A DNA stretch of 64,000 nt from Rhodocollybia butyracea (lineage: Eukaryota; Basidiomycota; Agaricomycetes; Agaricales; Omphalotaceae): the NCBI GenBank assembly GCA_015501585.1, contig JADNRY010000207.1, positions 43,041 to 107,040 of the forward strand. The letters are read 5' to 3'. Position 1 is the stretch's first letter. Each line of letters begins with the position of its first letter. The position numbers and the translations under genes are program-made. This document shows, piece after piece, positions 44,015-55,982 of this stretch. The notes under the pieces are model-generated. The model had not been told where the DNA came from. It saw nothing but the letters and a program-made list of their open reading frames with translations, and searched no databases.

Positions 44015-44265
44015 TCCTTGGGTGGAAATGAATATGACTGAATCCGGTCTTTTGGCGCTCGTTGGATCACTCAAATCCCCGGCAGCCGGGCTGCGGTGTT
44101 CAAGTTGTCTCACCAGCGACCAGTACCGGTACGGTGCCCATTCTTGCTCTGGAAAGAATTTGATAGGAATTCTTCGCTCAAGTCTTCCAAAACCCTCCCC
44201 TCCCCAGGCTCGCAATCAACGTTCTCATCAATGACACTCGTGAAGAAATAAAGGACCGATTCTGA
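44015..44265 (+). pseudogene. Relic of the one-TM 'RRIW' family
   Basis: On the plus strand EFFAQVFQNPPLPRLAINVLINDTREEIKDRF corresponds to the RVFRRPLPLAINFLIYDTREEIKG block; the upstream membrane segment and RRIW are in other frames. It stops at about 44264. Divergent from the intact Cys-rich gene. Confidence 0.55.
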
Positions 44266-44699
44266 GGATTCAAGGTTAGCTCAATTGCACAGACAAATGG
44301 TTCATTCGGGTGGATCGAGTATATGTCTCACATCTTCTACAAATGTCTAATTTTTATAAAACCGTCCGCTAGTGCCACCTCCCCGTCGTATTCTCGTTTG
44401 TCCGTCGTACGCGTAGTATACCTCTTCTTCCATTTCTTCCACTTCATTTTTCTCTTGCTACTCCAACTTCAATGGACCGCATTAGCCGAATAGCTTGCGA
44501 ATAGCCGTGTGTAGTAAAGCGTGTAGTTGTTATTGTCGTTCTTATATTTGAAGATAATCGTTCGTCCTACAATGAGAGGACCGATGATTTTCGGACGTAA
44601 CACTTGCCTGAGCCAGCAGACGAACAATATTTATGTGGTACGCTGTAAATCAAACGACAACTTGAAATGCGTTGTTAGATACCCACAGAATCCTATGCT

Positions 44700-45290
44700 A
44701 CGACAGAGCTTGCTGAGTCTGCTTTACTGTAGATGCCTGTCCTGGTAATTGTTGGTATTAACACGGTGTCTATTGCCTTCGAATAAGTCTGTAGTACGAC
44801 ACCCAATGCCTCAGCCGGCACGATGTGACGAAATTCGGTGGCTCCACTATTGACGACAACACTTGGGTCGATGGATGGAGCAAATTTCCTGACCTGGCTG
44901 ACTAGATCGTTGTTGGAGATCCGCTTGACCAATTGATAAAGCAACAGATCCTCCGAGAGATGTCGAGAGCATCACCAAGCTACCTAGTGTGGTCTGCGTC
45001 AGAATTTGGTTAGAAAGTAGAATCTGTGATCGATAGTTACATCCGATAGGATGTTCTTCAGGTGTTATAGCCACTTGGACTGCTATGAAAGGTATTTGGC
45101 CCGAGCCGCGTCCTATACCGGCGATTATCTGATAACAGAGCCATGATAATGACGACGGCAGTATTGCATACCAAGTACGGAGTCGAATACCTGAACTGAC
45201 TGCCGATGTATTTTTTACCGCTTGGAAATACAAAGGAAGGTAGAAGATATGTCTAACCAAGTTATCATATCAGTACGCATGATGATGATG
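44700..45290 (-). pseudogene. MFS transporter relic, inverted copy
   Basis: Minus strand: [24 protein letters not shown], a deletion removing about 45 residues (RTWYAI...LCYQIIAG), [41 protein letters not shown], then frameshifted [19 protein letters not shown] and [11 protein letters not shown]. Collinear with 3190-4027. Start of the third, inverted module copy. Confidence 0.85.
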
Positions 45291-45304
45291 ACAGGGATTT
45301 CAGA

Positions 45305-45680
45305 GACTCGCCTATACGAGGCCTTGTCGAAAGTCCTTACGGTTCTTGTCATTCCAAGCTACATCATCTCGGCGGACAGAAGCGCCGCCACCACCTGGGC
45401 CCTGCCTACATTATCCACGTAGGAAAGAATGTCCGGTTCCAGGAGACTGGATTCTAAAGGAGACAATCGAGTATTGGAAGACGTACTTGGAAGGGGATTC
45501 TCTCATCAACCTTCTGGCTGAACAAGAAAAGTATGGGTGGAGAGGTTCGCAGGATCGTGACGAGTCGGTCAATGAACGCGCCGTGACGGAATTGAGATAT
45601 AACCACCTCCACCCAGAGTTTACTGCCCTTAGTTTGGAACTTGTATACTGCAATTTGAGACATACTAGGCTTTACACGAA
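45305..45680 (+). pseudogene. Cys-rich family fragment joined to the MFS relic
   Basis: At about 45297 MFS sequence switches to Cys-rich family sequence (SKVLTVLVIPSY in the ORF frame; the family frame reads as a degenerate SPYGSCHSKLHHLGG). Further on, the open stretch PRRKECPVPGDWILKETIEYWKTYLEG...EQEKYGWRGSQDRDESVNERAVTEL is well kept. The first half and the CGCG segment are missing. Confidence 0.65.
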
Positions 45681-45894
45681 TGACTTCTCTTCGTCAAGGC
45701 TGGTCAGTGACCGTGAGCAAGCACGTGAGTTACGCCAACTTAAGTTGTACCACTGCCAGTGCCAGGACGGCTATCCTCAAACTAGCCATAATACTCAAAG
45801 GAACGTGATGGCACAACTGATTGTCAAATTTTCTCTGCCATATCATCACAGCTGGACCTCAAACGGATTCTGGTTATCGGAGGAGTGTGTGGTG

Positions 45895-46620
45895 ACGCTC
45901 TGAAATGGGTTCTTTTGATAGACTGGAACTGGTTGAACGTAGAGATGATGCGGGAGGTGTCTGGCAAGTCTCTTTGAATCTATTTCTCTCTCTATCTATA
46001 ACCGCTTCTTCCAGGTATCTTGATGGATCTGCGAGGGAGGACCGATTTCAAAGCCTGTTGGCCGTCTCCAGCATATCCCAATCTCGTTGGAAACGTTTTT
46101 TCTCAGTTCCTCTCGTTTTCGGAGTCACCCTTTCCTGAAACGCCTAGCACGCCGAGCCCGCCAATTCCAACATTGAAAGACCCAGAACTTTCTATGGCAC
46201 TTAGCTGAAAAGTACTAGGAACGGGGAAATATTCGGTTGAATATTTCAAGTCGTACGCGTCGAGGAACTTGATGCTGGGAAAACGATGAAAAACGACGCG
46301 TGATAATGCTGGATTTGTCTTTGCCAGATCATGCGGCGCGAGAGATTGTATCCGTGTGGGGATGCAGTAGCCGCTTGTATGAAGTGGTATGATGATCCGC
46401 TCTGGCCAGACAGAGGGCAGGGAGGGACTTGTGCAGAAAACCTACGCGATGCATGCTAAATGATACCGTGGATCTCAAAAATATACTGGGAAGATGCATC
46501 GCCCAACCTTTCCTTCCTGTTTACAATGCCTAGTTCAGCACCCCCTGATAATCGGAAACGGCAATTCTTCCAACGACACTCTTAACTTTCCACCTCGGAA
46601 GGCCAACCTAACCCCGTCTA
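45895..46620. repeat. Segment duplicated at 40030-40830, with a 77-codon ORF
   Basis: ORF 45905-46138 reads MGSFDRLELVERRDDAGGVW..., then YLDGSAREDRFQSLLAVSSISQSRWKRFFSVPLVFGV. A GGCAAGT...CCAG stretch within it may be an intron. No domain recognised, so it is listed as a repeat, not a gene. 46640-47175 is intergenic apart from the piece shared with 10485-10680. Confidence 0.5.
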
Positions 46621-47175
46621 TCGCAGAGTCCCTCGTCCCCATCTAATGCATTTCGTCAGTCTTCTTGATTCGCGAATATTAATTGAAGCGAGTCATTCGT
46701 GACGACAACAACGTTATAGCGGAGTTAAAAGATGATACAAAATCGACGAGATCGATATCGTTTTGGTTGGTTCAGGGTAAGTACTGAATCCTAGTCTCAT
46801 TCATGTTCGAAATCCCGACACAACATCTTCCAGCGCATTCGTTATGAGCTCAGATATCAGAAGCTGAATCAATGGACCATGAATATTTATTTTTAAAGGT
46901 GCGTATGCTGGCCGATTACGCTCTGTGCCTTCTGATTTTCCAATGTAGTTACTTGAGAGTTATGTACACACCTGCCTCTCAATCACACTATGCTTTCCCT
47001 TATGGAAGGAAACCTCATCACGCGGAGGGGACCATGTTATTCACTACCAGTAAAAACCGTGCGATGGATAACTCTTTCCATGCGACTCAACAAATTTATA
47101 GAGCTTTATGAGATAATGCCGGCTTTTTACTGATATAAGGCTCTCTAACTTTCGGTCTCATTATCCAGGTCCGCG

Positions 47176-50100
47176 ATGGTCGTTTCCACCCGTTCTCTAC
47201 AGCTCTTACTCTTATCCACAGCTCTTGTCTACGCGCAACCGTCCCCGGAAGTTCAGAAGAGGATATCTGCTGCTATAGCCGCTGCTGCAAATGAGTCCAA
47301 TCCCGACCTCACAGCTTTTGTGAATCCCTTCATCGGTACTGGTAAGTGCGTTCGGTTAATGCAGTATTATGAGTACTTGATCGCTCTTTCTCCAGATAAT
47401 GGGGGAGATGTCTGGTAAGTATATCGTTAACGTTATCCAACGCCGCCAACTTGATCAATGACTTTGTCATTGCTTGTAGTCCTGGTGCTTCGATTCCATT
47501 CGGAATGGTATGTGCTCACATCGCTGTACCGTTCGGATACTATAATATCGTCTTTAGGTCAAGTTCACGACTGATTTTACTGGATTTGCCCCTGCTGGTA
47601 ACTTTGTGAAATAATTACTTGACGGGTAGTCTTACGCTCAGCACTTCAGGTTATGTCGCGGATCCTACGCAGACGGTTCGAGGGCTCAGCCCACTTCACG
47701 ACTCAGGAACAGGCTCTTCCCTAGGTAGCTTTTGTTCAACCTTTTTTTCCCCACGCAACTAATTCGGGCCTAGGATCGTATGGGAACTTTGAGATAATGC
47801 CTATGACATGCCCTGGAGGATTTGATACCTGCGCTACTATGCTTACTGATCGAGAGACCTTTCGCAAGAATAACACAGACGGTCTGTTGACCTCACATCT
47901 CAGTCTCACGCGATTGAATACCAACTCCACATTTTTATATTTTCTAGAAGCGTCACCTGGATATTTTGCTTTAACGCTTGATAATAACATCAAGATGGAA
48001 GCCACTTCGACTAGGCGAGCAGGCCTAGAGAGGTTCACTTTTCCCGAGGGTTCCAAACCGTTCTTCGTTTTAGGCAAGTTACCGTCTTGAAGCGTCCTGA
48101 AGCAGAAGTACCTAAACATCACATTTTTAGACTTGTCCAATGATCTGCCTGATTCATTCGCTGGAGGAACCTTGAATATCGATGCCGATCAGGGCGTATC
48201 ACAATTGAAGGTTCATGGGGTCTAGGTAAGCCCTATCGGACCAACGTGGTTGGAAAACCTTATTGGGTCACTTTTAGTTTTGGACCCACGCGCTTCAATT
48301 ATCAAGCTTTCGCCTGCTACGACCTACTTAACAATGGAAACCAAACCCTCGACCAATTCGGAGTCTGGCAGGCTAACGCGTCAGTACATTTTTTTTCCTA
48401 CTCGATTTCAGACTGAGTAGGCCGTCTAGCTTTGGACTAGATGCTAAAGGACTTGGACAAACGCACCTGAACGTGACCCGAAGTCTCATCGGAGATGACT
48501 ACGAGTACGGGGCTTTGATCTCTTATGAAGGAACCCCTGAAGAGATCATCATCCGTGTCGGCGTCTCTTTTGTGTCGACGGACCAAGCTTGTTCTAATGC
48601 AGAGGAGGAAATTGGTACTACATCCTTTGACGATATCAGGGCTCAAAGCCAAGCGCTATGGAATGAGAAACTCAGCTCGATTGAAATCGACATTGCAAAC
48701 ACGCCGCCTAATGTCACCGAAATGTTGTACTCTTCCTTGTACCGTGCGTCTTTGACACCGGTGAGTGGCTTGGAGGCATCCTGCATGGTTTGACCGTTGA
48801 CCTTTGGATAGAACAACGCAACCGGGGAAACCCAAGGGCCCTTCGCTAACACCACTTCGTTCTTTTTCGACTCGTTGTATTGCAGGTGAATCATATCAAG
48901 TTTCGGGGAAAATGCGAGCTGATACGTTACTCTCTAGCTGGGATACCGTAAGTTACCTATATTATCTTTTCGTCCGCTTCCCAACGATCAACTGGGCTAG
49001 TTCCGGACGTTCTACCCTCTCATGGCCTTGCAACATCCGACCGATTTCGCACAAATCGTTGACAGCTATATCGATGGCTGGCGTAAACTTGGCTGGATGC
49101 CCGAATGCAGGTAAACCCATGTTTTTACAAAAAAAATTGGTAGCTGAAGACGAGTTTATATAAGAGCAAATCATCTTCCTGGTTATACTCAAGGAGGGTC
49201 CAGTGGAGATGTCATTGTGGGACATTTCGCTATCAACTACCACAACGAAGCTGCGGAACTAGGAGTAGACTTGAACGACTTGTACTCTGCGATGTTGGCA
49301 GATGCGAATCTTAACCCACCAGAGTGGAATATCATGGGCCGAGAGTCCAACCTGCATACGCGCGTGATGATTCTCTCGTTTACTCCAGTATTTATTAACG
49401 GTCCTATAGGGCATTCGGTTACGTTCCCTTTGACGCAATTGACCCGTCTAGTACTGGCCGACAAACCAGAGAAGGATCGAGGACGCTAGAGGTAAACCTT
49501 CGACAGTTAACTTGAAATTAACTTACTAACGCATTCTCAGTACGCCTTTGAAGACTTCAGTATTCGTCAAGTCTCGCTTTTACTCAACAACTCAGCCAAC
49601 GAAGAGATATTTTTCAATCGTTCCTTGGTAAATAGTTTTCTACTGCAAGCTTGAATTTGCTACTCACGAATCGAATAGTGGTATCGCAATGTGTGGGACC
49701 CCACGGTCGTTAACAGTGGTTTCAAAGGCGTACGTTGAAACCACGTTGTTTATCAGTGACAATGCTGATAAAAAGAAAATAAAGTTTATGCAGAAACGCT
49801 TTCCCAACGGAAGTTTCTTCTTCACCGATCCGACAGACTGCTCCCCGATAGACACAGACCCAAACAGAGAGTGTTCGCTCCAACCGGATAACATCGAAGG
49901 CTTCTACGAGTCTTCTTCATGGGAGTATAGCTTTTTCGCTCCGCACGATGTGGGTATAACTCAGGATGCTTTGATTTCGTACCATCTCACTCACTGAGTA
50001 CTTGTGTAGGTTAACGGGTTGATCACGCTCATGGGCGGGAACGTACGTGCTTTACATTCTGTTTTCGTGCCACTTCACTCACTGGGTGCTTAGACCACAT

Positions 50101-50880
50101 TTGTTAATCGTCTAGACCATTACTTTAACGTGCGATTGAGCTTGCTGCAATATCTGTTGTACACTGAGCATCTTTCAGGCTGGACTCTTCCTTGCTGGTA
50201 ACGAACCTTCATTCCAGGTCGGGGTCGTTTGACAAATCGGTCTCTGTTCTATGCTGATCTTATTCTTTACAGACCGCAGTTGGTTATCACTACGCCAACC
50301 AACCCGCGAAATCAGTACAGCAGATCCGACAGATAGTTTTAGACAACTTTGGCATCAGTAGGCTCTTTCCTGCGTTTAACGTGGTTGATGATCTGACGTT
50401 TTCATTCCAATAGCCGCTGGTGGCCTTCCAGGTAACGATAGTTTCCCTCAGGCAGGCGCGTTAAATACTGATATCCTTATAGGGAACGACGACCAGGCTG
50501 CCATGGCCACTGTCCTCACCTTCCATCTCCTCGGACTCTATCCGGTCCCGGGTTCTTCTCAGTTCCTCATCCTCTCACCCTTCATTCCTAAATACACCAT
50601 CCATAACACATTCCTCAATACCTTCACCACTGTGACGACTCTTGGTTTCGACCCCAAGTCGATACAAACTCCCATCCCCAACGGTACAGCGGCCTACGTG
50701 AAAAACGTGACGCTGAACGGAGTTGAGCTAAGCGGGAAATGTCATTTCGACTTCTACGATGTGTTCAGGCTTGGAGGAGAGGTGGTTATTGAGGTTACAG
50801 ATGATATCACTCAAGGGAATGATTGTGGATCATCGGTTCCCGAAAGCCTTTCAGCAGGTGGATTTGCCGTTGCGCGGTAA
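47176..50880 (+). CDS. GH92 alpha-mannosidase, secreted, many exons
   Basis: Family GH92 enzymes are calcium-dependent exo-alpha-mannosidases that trim mannose from N-glycans or mannan. Residues 1-20 form a signal peptide (LQLLLLSTALVYAQ). Family blocks in order: FVNPFIGTDNGGDVCPGASIPFGM, YGNFEIMPMTCPGG, DLSNDLPDSFAGG, LGQTHLNVTRSL, LYSSLYRASLTPNNATGE, SWDTFRTFYPL, SYIDGWRKLGWMPECR, TQGGSSGDVIVGHF, NPPEWNIMGR, FGYVPFDAIDPSSTGRQ, FMQKRFPNGSF, ESSSWEYSFFAPHD, LPGNDDQAAMA, HFDFYDVFRLGGEV. About 17 introns, one GC-AG (at 48073). Two frame problems: one base seems missing near 48207 (CAGGGCGTATC where CAG GGx CGT ATC is expected) and the junction near 49365-49405 does not close in frame. Either assembly errors or an early pseudogene. 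Confidence 0.85.
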
Positions 50881-50967
50881 GAGTGACTTGGAGGAAGATC
50901 GACAATTTATGTACATTGTATACGCAAACTCAAGGGCAAATAAATGAATACATACATTTCAGAAAAC

Positions 50968-51561
50968 CTACAAAGCGGTACTACGGACTCGATAACGGTC
51001 TCCTTCAGTCAACACACAAGCTTCTCCTCCATAGACGACCTTGTCTGCCATGTTGTTGTCTTTGATATAATCGAGAACAGTAGAATCGGCAGCACCAGGT
51101 TGGATCCATAGAGCAGGAACGTCGAGCTCTTTAGCCTTTTTCAAGATGTCAAGAGTAATCTGGACGGAGTGTCAATATTATTCTGAATTTGAGTAAAAGT
51201 AAGGGCAACACGCCTTGGCAGGAGTAACAATACTGATAGAAGTCGTTGAGGGAGAAGGCAGCTCGTCGATGGATTTTATGGTTGCGACACCCTCTAGCTC
51301 TGTTTCTTTCTAAGCTTAACATGAGCTACGTGGATTCCGCGATAGTTCGGAACGCTTACAGGATGAACAGGTGTAATGTCCATGTCTCTGGCTAGGTACC
51401 ATTGAAGAAGCTATCGGAATTGCAAAATATCAGTACTTCAGCATCAGTATATTGACTTCAGAGCGTACCTGTGTGCCAAACTTTGTCTTATCTTTTGAAG
51501 CTCCTACAACAGCGTAAGAACGAGATTGGAAGAAGGCAATCTTGAGAGCTTCGAGAGACAT
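50968..51561 (-). CDS. CoA-binding-domain protein (CoA_binding_2 type), four exons
   Basis: Minus strand from ATG 51561 to TAG 50968-50970. MSLEALKIAFFQSRSYAVVGASKDKTKFGTQ gives the Rossmann-type nucleotide-binding start (VVGAS), then WYLARDMDITPVHP, ELEGVATIKSIDELPSP, SISIVTPAK, ITLDILKKAKELDVPALWIQPGA and VVYGGEACVLTEGDRYR. This matches small YccU-like proteins with an NAD/CoA-binding fold, about 140 residues; their role is poorly defined. Introns fall after FGTQ, after VHP and after TPAK; the last appears to use a GC donor (AAG|GCGTGT). The stop lies 88 bp from the convergent GH92 stop at 50880. Confidence 0.8.
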
Positions 51562-52458
51562 TTTCTGGGCTGGGATTCATCTCTGGTCCAGCTTGATATA
51601 CTTGGGGCCGAATGCTCTTCATAAGCAAATCACGAGTATGAGACTGACACATACTCCGATGCCATTCCGATTCGTGCCTATTTGCATGATTGTGAGTAGA
51701 AGCAATGATAGTCACTGGACATGTCAAAATATGGTCGAACGACGAAAGCCTAGTAGGCTAGCTCACACAGCGAAACGTTTGAGAAAAGTACTAGATCGGA
51801 TTGTTCTCCCAGATATTGTACAACGATACGACGAGCCAAAAAGTTGCGCGCAAAAAATCAGCTCGGATTAGAGAAAACGACATGGGGCATGCATGGGCCT
51901 AAAGCATAACGTATAACGCAACGTTCTCGGTTTTCCTTCGACATCTCTAGAAAATCCAACTCGTAACTCCCACCACGATGTCTCTCTAGATGTTGAGTTT
52001 GGTTCGTCTCCAGTGACGCCGCTTGGCGTTATACTGCATTCCCAGTCAAAACGAATAGATATCTTCACAAGACCAGTTTACGCACCTGTATTTTGGTGTC
52101 AGTTTTCAGCCGGAACCACTGTGGGATTGGGCTAGATAACACAGCGAATTTCAGTATTTCATGTTTTGTAAAAATTTGATATCGACAAACCGGTTCTGGC
52201 GGGAGGCTTTGGCGAGGATTCGCTTGGTACGGAAGGTCTTTTGTGAAGGCTAAAACGACAGAGATAATTTCAGTAAAAGAGACAGAAAACTATGGCGAAA
52301 ACGGCGTACCATCGTCTGACGATGGGGAGGGCGGATGTTCTGTGGATGAGATAAAGTTCAGCTGTACAGTTGTTTGGGCTTGAGAGTCACGTGCATCAGC
52401 GGCTAAGTATAAGTAATGAACGTTAACGTTTTGGCGCTTATTTATCATTCCCTCCTAA
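51562..52458. other. intergenic, no gene recognised
   Basis: Overlapping short frames only. A TATA-like aagtataagtaatg near 52404 is suitably placed for the FKBP gene start at 52459. Confidence 0.4.
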
Positions 52459-53124
52459 ATGCGAATCATCAACTGGGCTTTCTGTCTACTGGCTACAACT
52501 GCAACTGCCGTTTACGCGCAGGATGCTCCTCCTGATTATGTTGCTCCTACGGAGCTCATAATAGACACAACTCACATGCCCGCGGTATGTACTGCTAAGG
52601 CCTCGGCAGGCGATACGGTCAATGTTCACTATGTACGTGTTCATTAACGCGTTCCAATATGCTTAATTGGACGATTATTCTCGTAGACTGGAACCCTTCA
52701 TGCTACTGGTGTCAAATTTGACTCTAGGTACTTATGCTACGTTATTCCTTACTCATCATACTAATGCTCTTTGAAGCCATGACCGCGGAAAGCCACTTCC
52801 TCTGACACGTAAGTAGATCTCTCTTCTCTGGTATTCATCTTCTTATTTCCTACATAGTCGGGAGAGGTCAAGTCATCAAAGGCTGGGACGAGGGTCTACT
52901 GGGAATGTGCGTTGGAGAGAAACGAAAGCTCACGATCCCTGCAAACAAAGCTTACGGTGCGTAACGTTGGTGCTATACTAACCAACTCTTGGTCTCTGTT
53001 TACAATTGTCTTAATACTTTGCTTCATAGGTGCTAGTGGATTCGGCAGCATCATTCCTGCCAATTCTGCCTTGGTTTTCGACACGGAACTCGTTGGGTTG
53101 GACAGTGTCCATGATGAATTGTAA
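52459..53124 (+). CDS. ER-lumenal FKBP-type peptidyl-prolyl isomerase (FKBP2-like)
   Basis: Catalyses cis-trans isomerisation of prolyl bonds; FK506-binding family. A signal peptide ([21 protein letters not shown]) precedes the single FKBP domain: [87 protein letters not shown]. The active-site aromatic and acidic residues typical of the family (Y in HYTG, VIKGW, the final F) are present. The C-terminus is HDEL, the ER retrieval signal, right before the TAA, so it should reside in the ER lumen. Splicing across four introns (the last before GASGFG) keeps the frame. Length, about 140 residues, fits FKBP13/FKBP2. Confidence 0.92.
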
Positions 53125-54023
53125 CCAGTATGTATACCTACATTACTGTTACCCAAAATGAGACGAATCAGGATGTACAAATAACTACTTTGGAAATGAC
53201 ACTTGACCCATTGGCCCATTCCGCGGGAGCGAATCCTTTAAGTTCCAACAAATCATGAGAAAGGAACTGCTTTGGACCAGCTATACGTGTCAGTACGTTG
53301 TCAGTACGTGTCTTTTGAATTTTTACTGTATGTGAAAGTAACCAGACCTTTCATCTACATTTCAGCGTCGTCCTAGATGCGGCAAGTAATCTATTCTGGG
53401 AAACCCAAAAGAGGCCAGCCTGCTGTCCTTGTGATTAAGAAGTTTGAGCCGGCCATTACCTTTGAAGGCTTCTGAAGATATTGATACTAATACAAGCATT
53501 CAACCACGTATACTCAATTGTTATAAGTCTTCCTGTGAAAAGACTTCCATCCGCTGGGAAAATGTTAATACAACAAACCCGCAAGCTTGATGGACCTCTA
53601 GGTACGAGAGAAGCATCCACTGGCGTAATTTTGCGGCGGTTTGCAGAGGAGATTTAAAAACTGTATTATTATGAAGTACTTTTGTGAACATGAGTAATCT
53701 TCCACGCTGTACGCTTGCTTGCATACTCGCGACTTGTGAGTCAATATCTTAGACTACGTGACAATCACCGCGTAGAGTAGGCTTAGAGTAGATATAGGAT
53801 CATTGTAGGGGTTCGATTGGAGAGGCGTTATGTAGTTCGACATTCCACACGATGGGGGATCTACAAGGCGACAGTACAGAATCTTTACAAGGCGACAATA
53901 CAGAATCTTTACAAAGCGATATAGCAAATGCGAACAGGGTACTAGCTGAATTTAAAACCTGCAAATTATGTGTCTGAATCGGTCTGAATCAGAATCGTAG
54001 CATATATGCGAAGAGAGCTTAGA
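53125..54023. other. intergenic with a 24-bp repeat
   Basis: No gene. Around 53866-53930 the 24-base unit caaggcgacagtacagaatc plus ttta occurs twice, followed by a decayed third. Confidence 0.5.
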
Positions 54024-55726
54024 TCAAGATTTACTCTTTTTCACGACAGGGTGTTCAACGACGTTAATCTCCGAATTAGAATCCTCTCTGTTACAATATT
54101 CGCGCTTCAACTTTTTCCAGTCACCAGTGTCTCCGTTACTGAGAACATCAGTCTCGGAAAGTCTGCGAGAGATATTCGATGGAGCAAGGATAAGCCGGGG
54201 AGATTGTGTCGCCACATGGTCCTCCATCTTGATCACTCGAAGTGGTCCACTGGCAGATGGGGAGGTACTGGTTGATGGTACATGTTGAGTAGGAGACGCG
54301 TAAGGTCTGGGACAAGGTTTGGGACGAGACTCTTTCATTAGAGGTGTTGGAGAGTTGGCTACTTGTTGTAAGGAAATTGAAAGTGCGCGGTCAAGTGGCG
54401 ATGGCAAGAACACACATTTGGGCGGTGATAGGGATGTGGCGGTGAGAACGAAATCAAAGAGTGAGAGGCTGATGAGAAAGTCGGCGAGGAAAGACGATCA
54501 TGATCGCGTGAGACTGGTGAGGAAGTTGATGAGGAAAGACAGTGATGACCGCGTGAGGCTGACGAGGAATTTGTCTGGCAAGGCGGTGATGTTGATGACC
54601 AGGAGCAACGACCATCGTCTTTATCAAGTCGGATGGTCTCACTATCCATTCTTTTCTTGATACGATTGATATCCCGGAGACGAATGAATGAGTTGCGAGA
54701 AACCAGAGTGTCGGATTCACCATCCAAACTATCACCAGTGTGGGCATCATCGTGGATGGTCTTGAGCTAAATGCGAACGCTGATCAGTCGAAAGACGACT
54801 AAATAGTTAGTACCACTTACAGCGGTTTCAGGTGATATCCCACAACGTAGCAAACCAGCAATATGTTCTCGAGTCGCGCTTGAGATCGTTTTCGTGAAAG
54901 GAAGGTTAGCATTACCTGTTGCATGGTTGTGCTCCTTCTTGTACGATCCTCGTATCTTCTCTGTATCGAGATAAGATTTGATGGTCAAAGTACATTGACA
55001 TCCAGTACGCTTTGATTGAACCTTCCGTTTCCGCTCTGGATACTTGTTCGTGTATTGTTTCTGGCCACCAGAGCCACGGCGTGCACAGACGTAATAAACG
55101 GTTTCCTGGTAAGCAACACCATCGTACGTTTTCTTGCTTACAACAAACTCGATGGTATTGTCTCGTTCCTCAGCTTTCTGCCATTCCAAAAAGTGTCGTT
55201 TAGTGTCCCATTCAAGGTTGAACTTGACCGAGAGGCAATCTGCAGCGTACGATCCAGCCTGAGGTCCAGGAACCGGGCGAGGAGGAACCAGCCGAGTGAG
55301 AGAAACTGGGCGAGGAAGAACCGGCTGAGTGAGAGGAACCAGCTGAGTGAGAGGAACCGGCTGAGTGAGAGGAACCGGCTGAATGAGAGGAACCGGCTGA
55401 GTGAGAGGAACCGGTTGAGTGAGAGGAACCGGCTGAATGAGAGCAACCGGCTGAATGAGAGGAACTGGCTGAGCGAGAGGAACTGGCTGAGTGAGAGGAA
55501 TCGCTTGAGTGAGAGGAGCTGCCTGAGCGAGAGTTGATATAGATATTGCAGGAGCTGATGGATAGAGGTTCCGGTGAAATGGCGAGATCCCGAAAGATGT
55601 GTGCGAGCCATAGGCCACCTGTTGAACATTTTGTTGACTTGCAAGTTGACTTGTCGAAAAACGTTCCAACGACTTTAATACATCAGCGGAGATTGCCGGT
55701 GGGATCAGATACTTTCGAGGAGCCAT
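54024..55726 (-). CDS. Protein with Mutator-type (FAR1/WRKY-GCM1-like) DNA-binding domain and Pro-rich repeat
   Basis: Exon 1 runs from ATG 55726 (MAPRKYLIPPAIS) to about 54833. Residues about 60-140 are a hexapeptide repeat of the type PLTQPV. Then comes a zinc-finger-like domain: LEWDTKRHFLEWQKAEE, YYVCARRG, SKRTGCQCTLTIK, KEHNHATGN, with C, CxC and HNH ligand spacing as in the N-terminal domain of MULE transposases. After a GTAAGT...TAG intron (54776-54832) comes LKTIHDDAHTGD...LRDINRIKKR, the linker that in MULE proteins leads into the transposase core. Here the core is absent and a Ser-rich repetitive tail follows. The last part (54024-54413) is in another frame and needs an intron or frameshift. 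Either a truncated transposase or a domesticated regulator. Confidence 0.6.
55272..55540. repeat. 18-bp coding minisatellite, about 14 copies
   Basis: Consensus ccggctgagtgagaggaa, with gggcgagg and ctgaatga variants. On the minus strand it encodes PLTQPV/PLIQPV. Copies are nearly perfect toward the middle, so it is likely length-variable. Confidence 0.9.
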
Positions 55727-55982
55727 TATCAAAATGGAGAGAAGTAATTAAGAAATATCACAAGAATGAGCTGCAAAGGTAACTAGACGCTGTCGATTGC
55801 TGGGAATAAAAGCCTAAGCGCCCTATCACGTTTCAGCGGAAAGTCACAGCCGATTCGTCATTTATGTAAGCGCCCACTTACCATAAACCAGACGGTCTTT
55901 TAACAAACCTTGCCACTCCCCTTATCTCAAAGTTAGCCGACGTTGGAATCCCCGAACTATCATACCTCTTACCAAACCAAGT

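Noticed and set aside
54319..54660. Plus-strand ORF rich in Arg/Lys/Asp
   Set aside because: It is the antisense of the Ser-rich repetitive tail of the minus-strand gene; the charge pattern comes from the repeat.
55016..55537. Plus-strand ORF with SERNRL repeats
   Set aside because: Antisense of the PLTQPV minisatellite. The minus frame carries the conserved DNA-binding domain.
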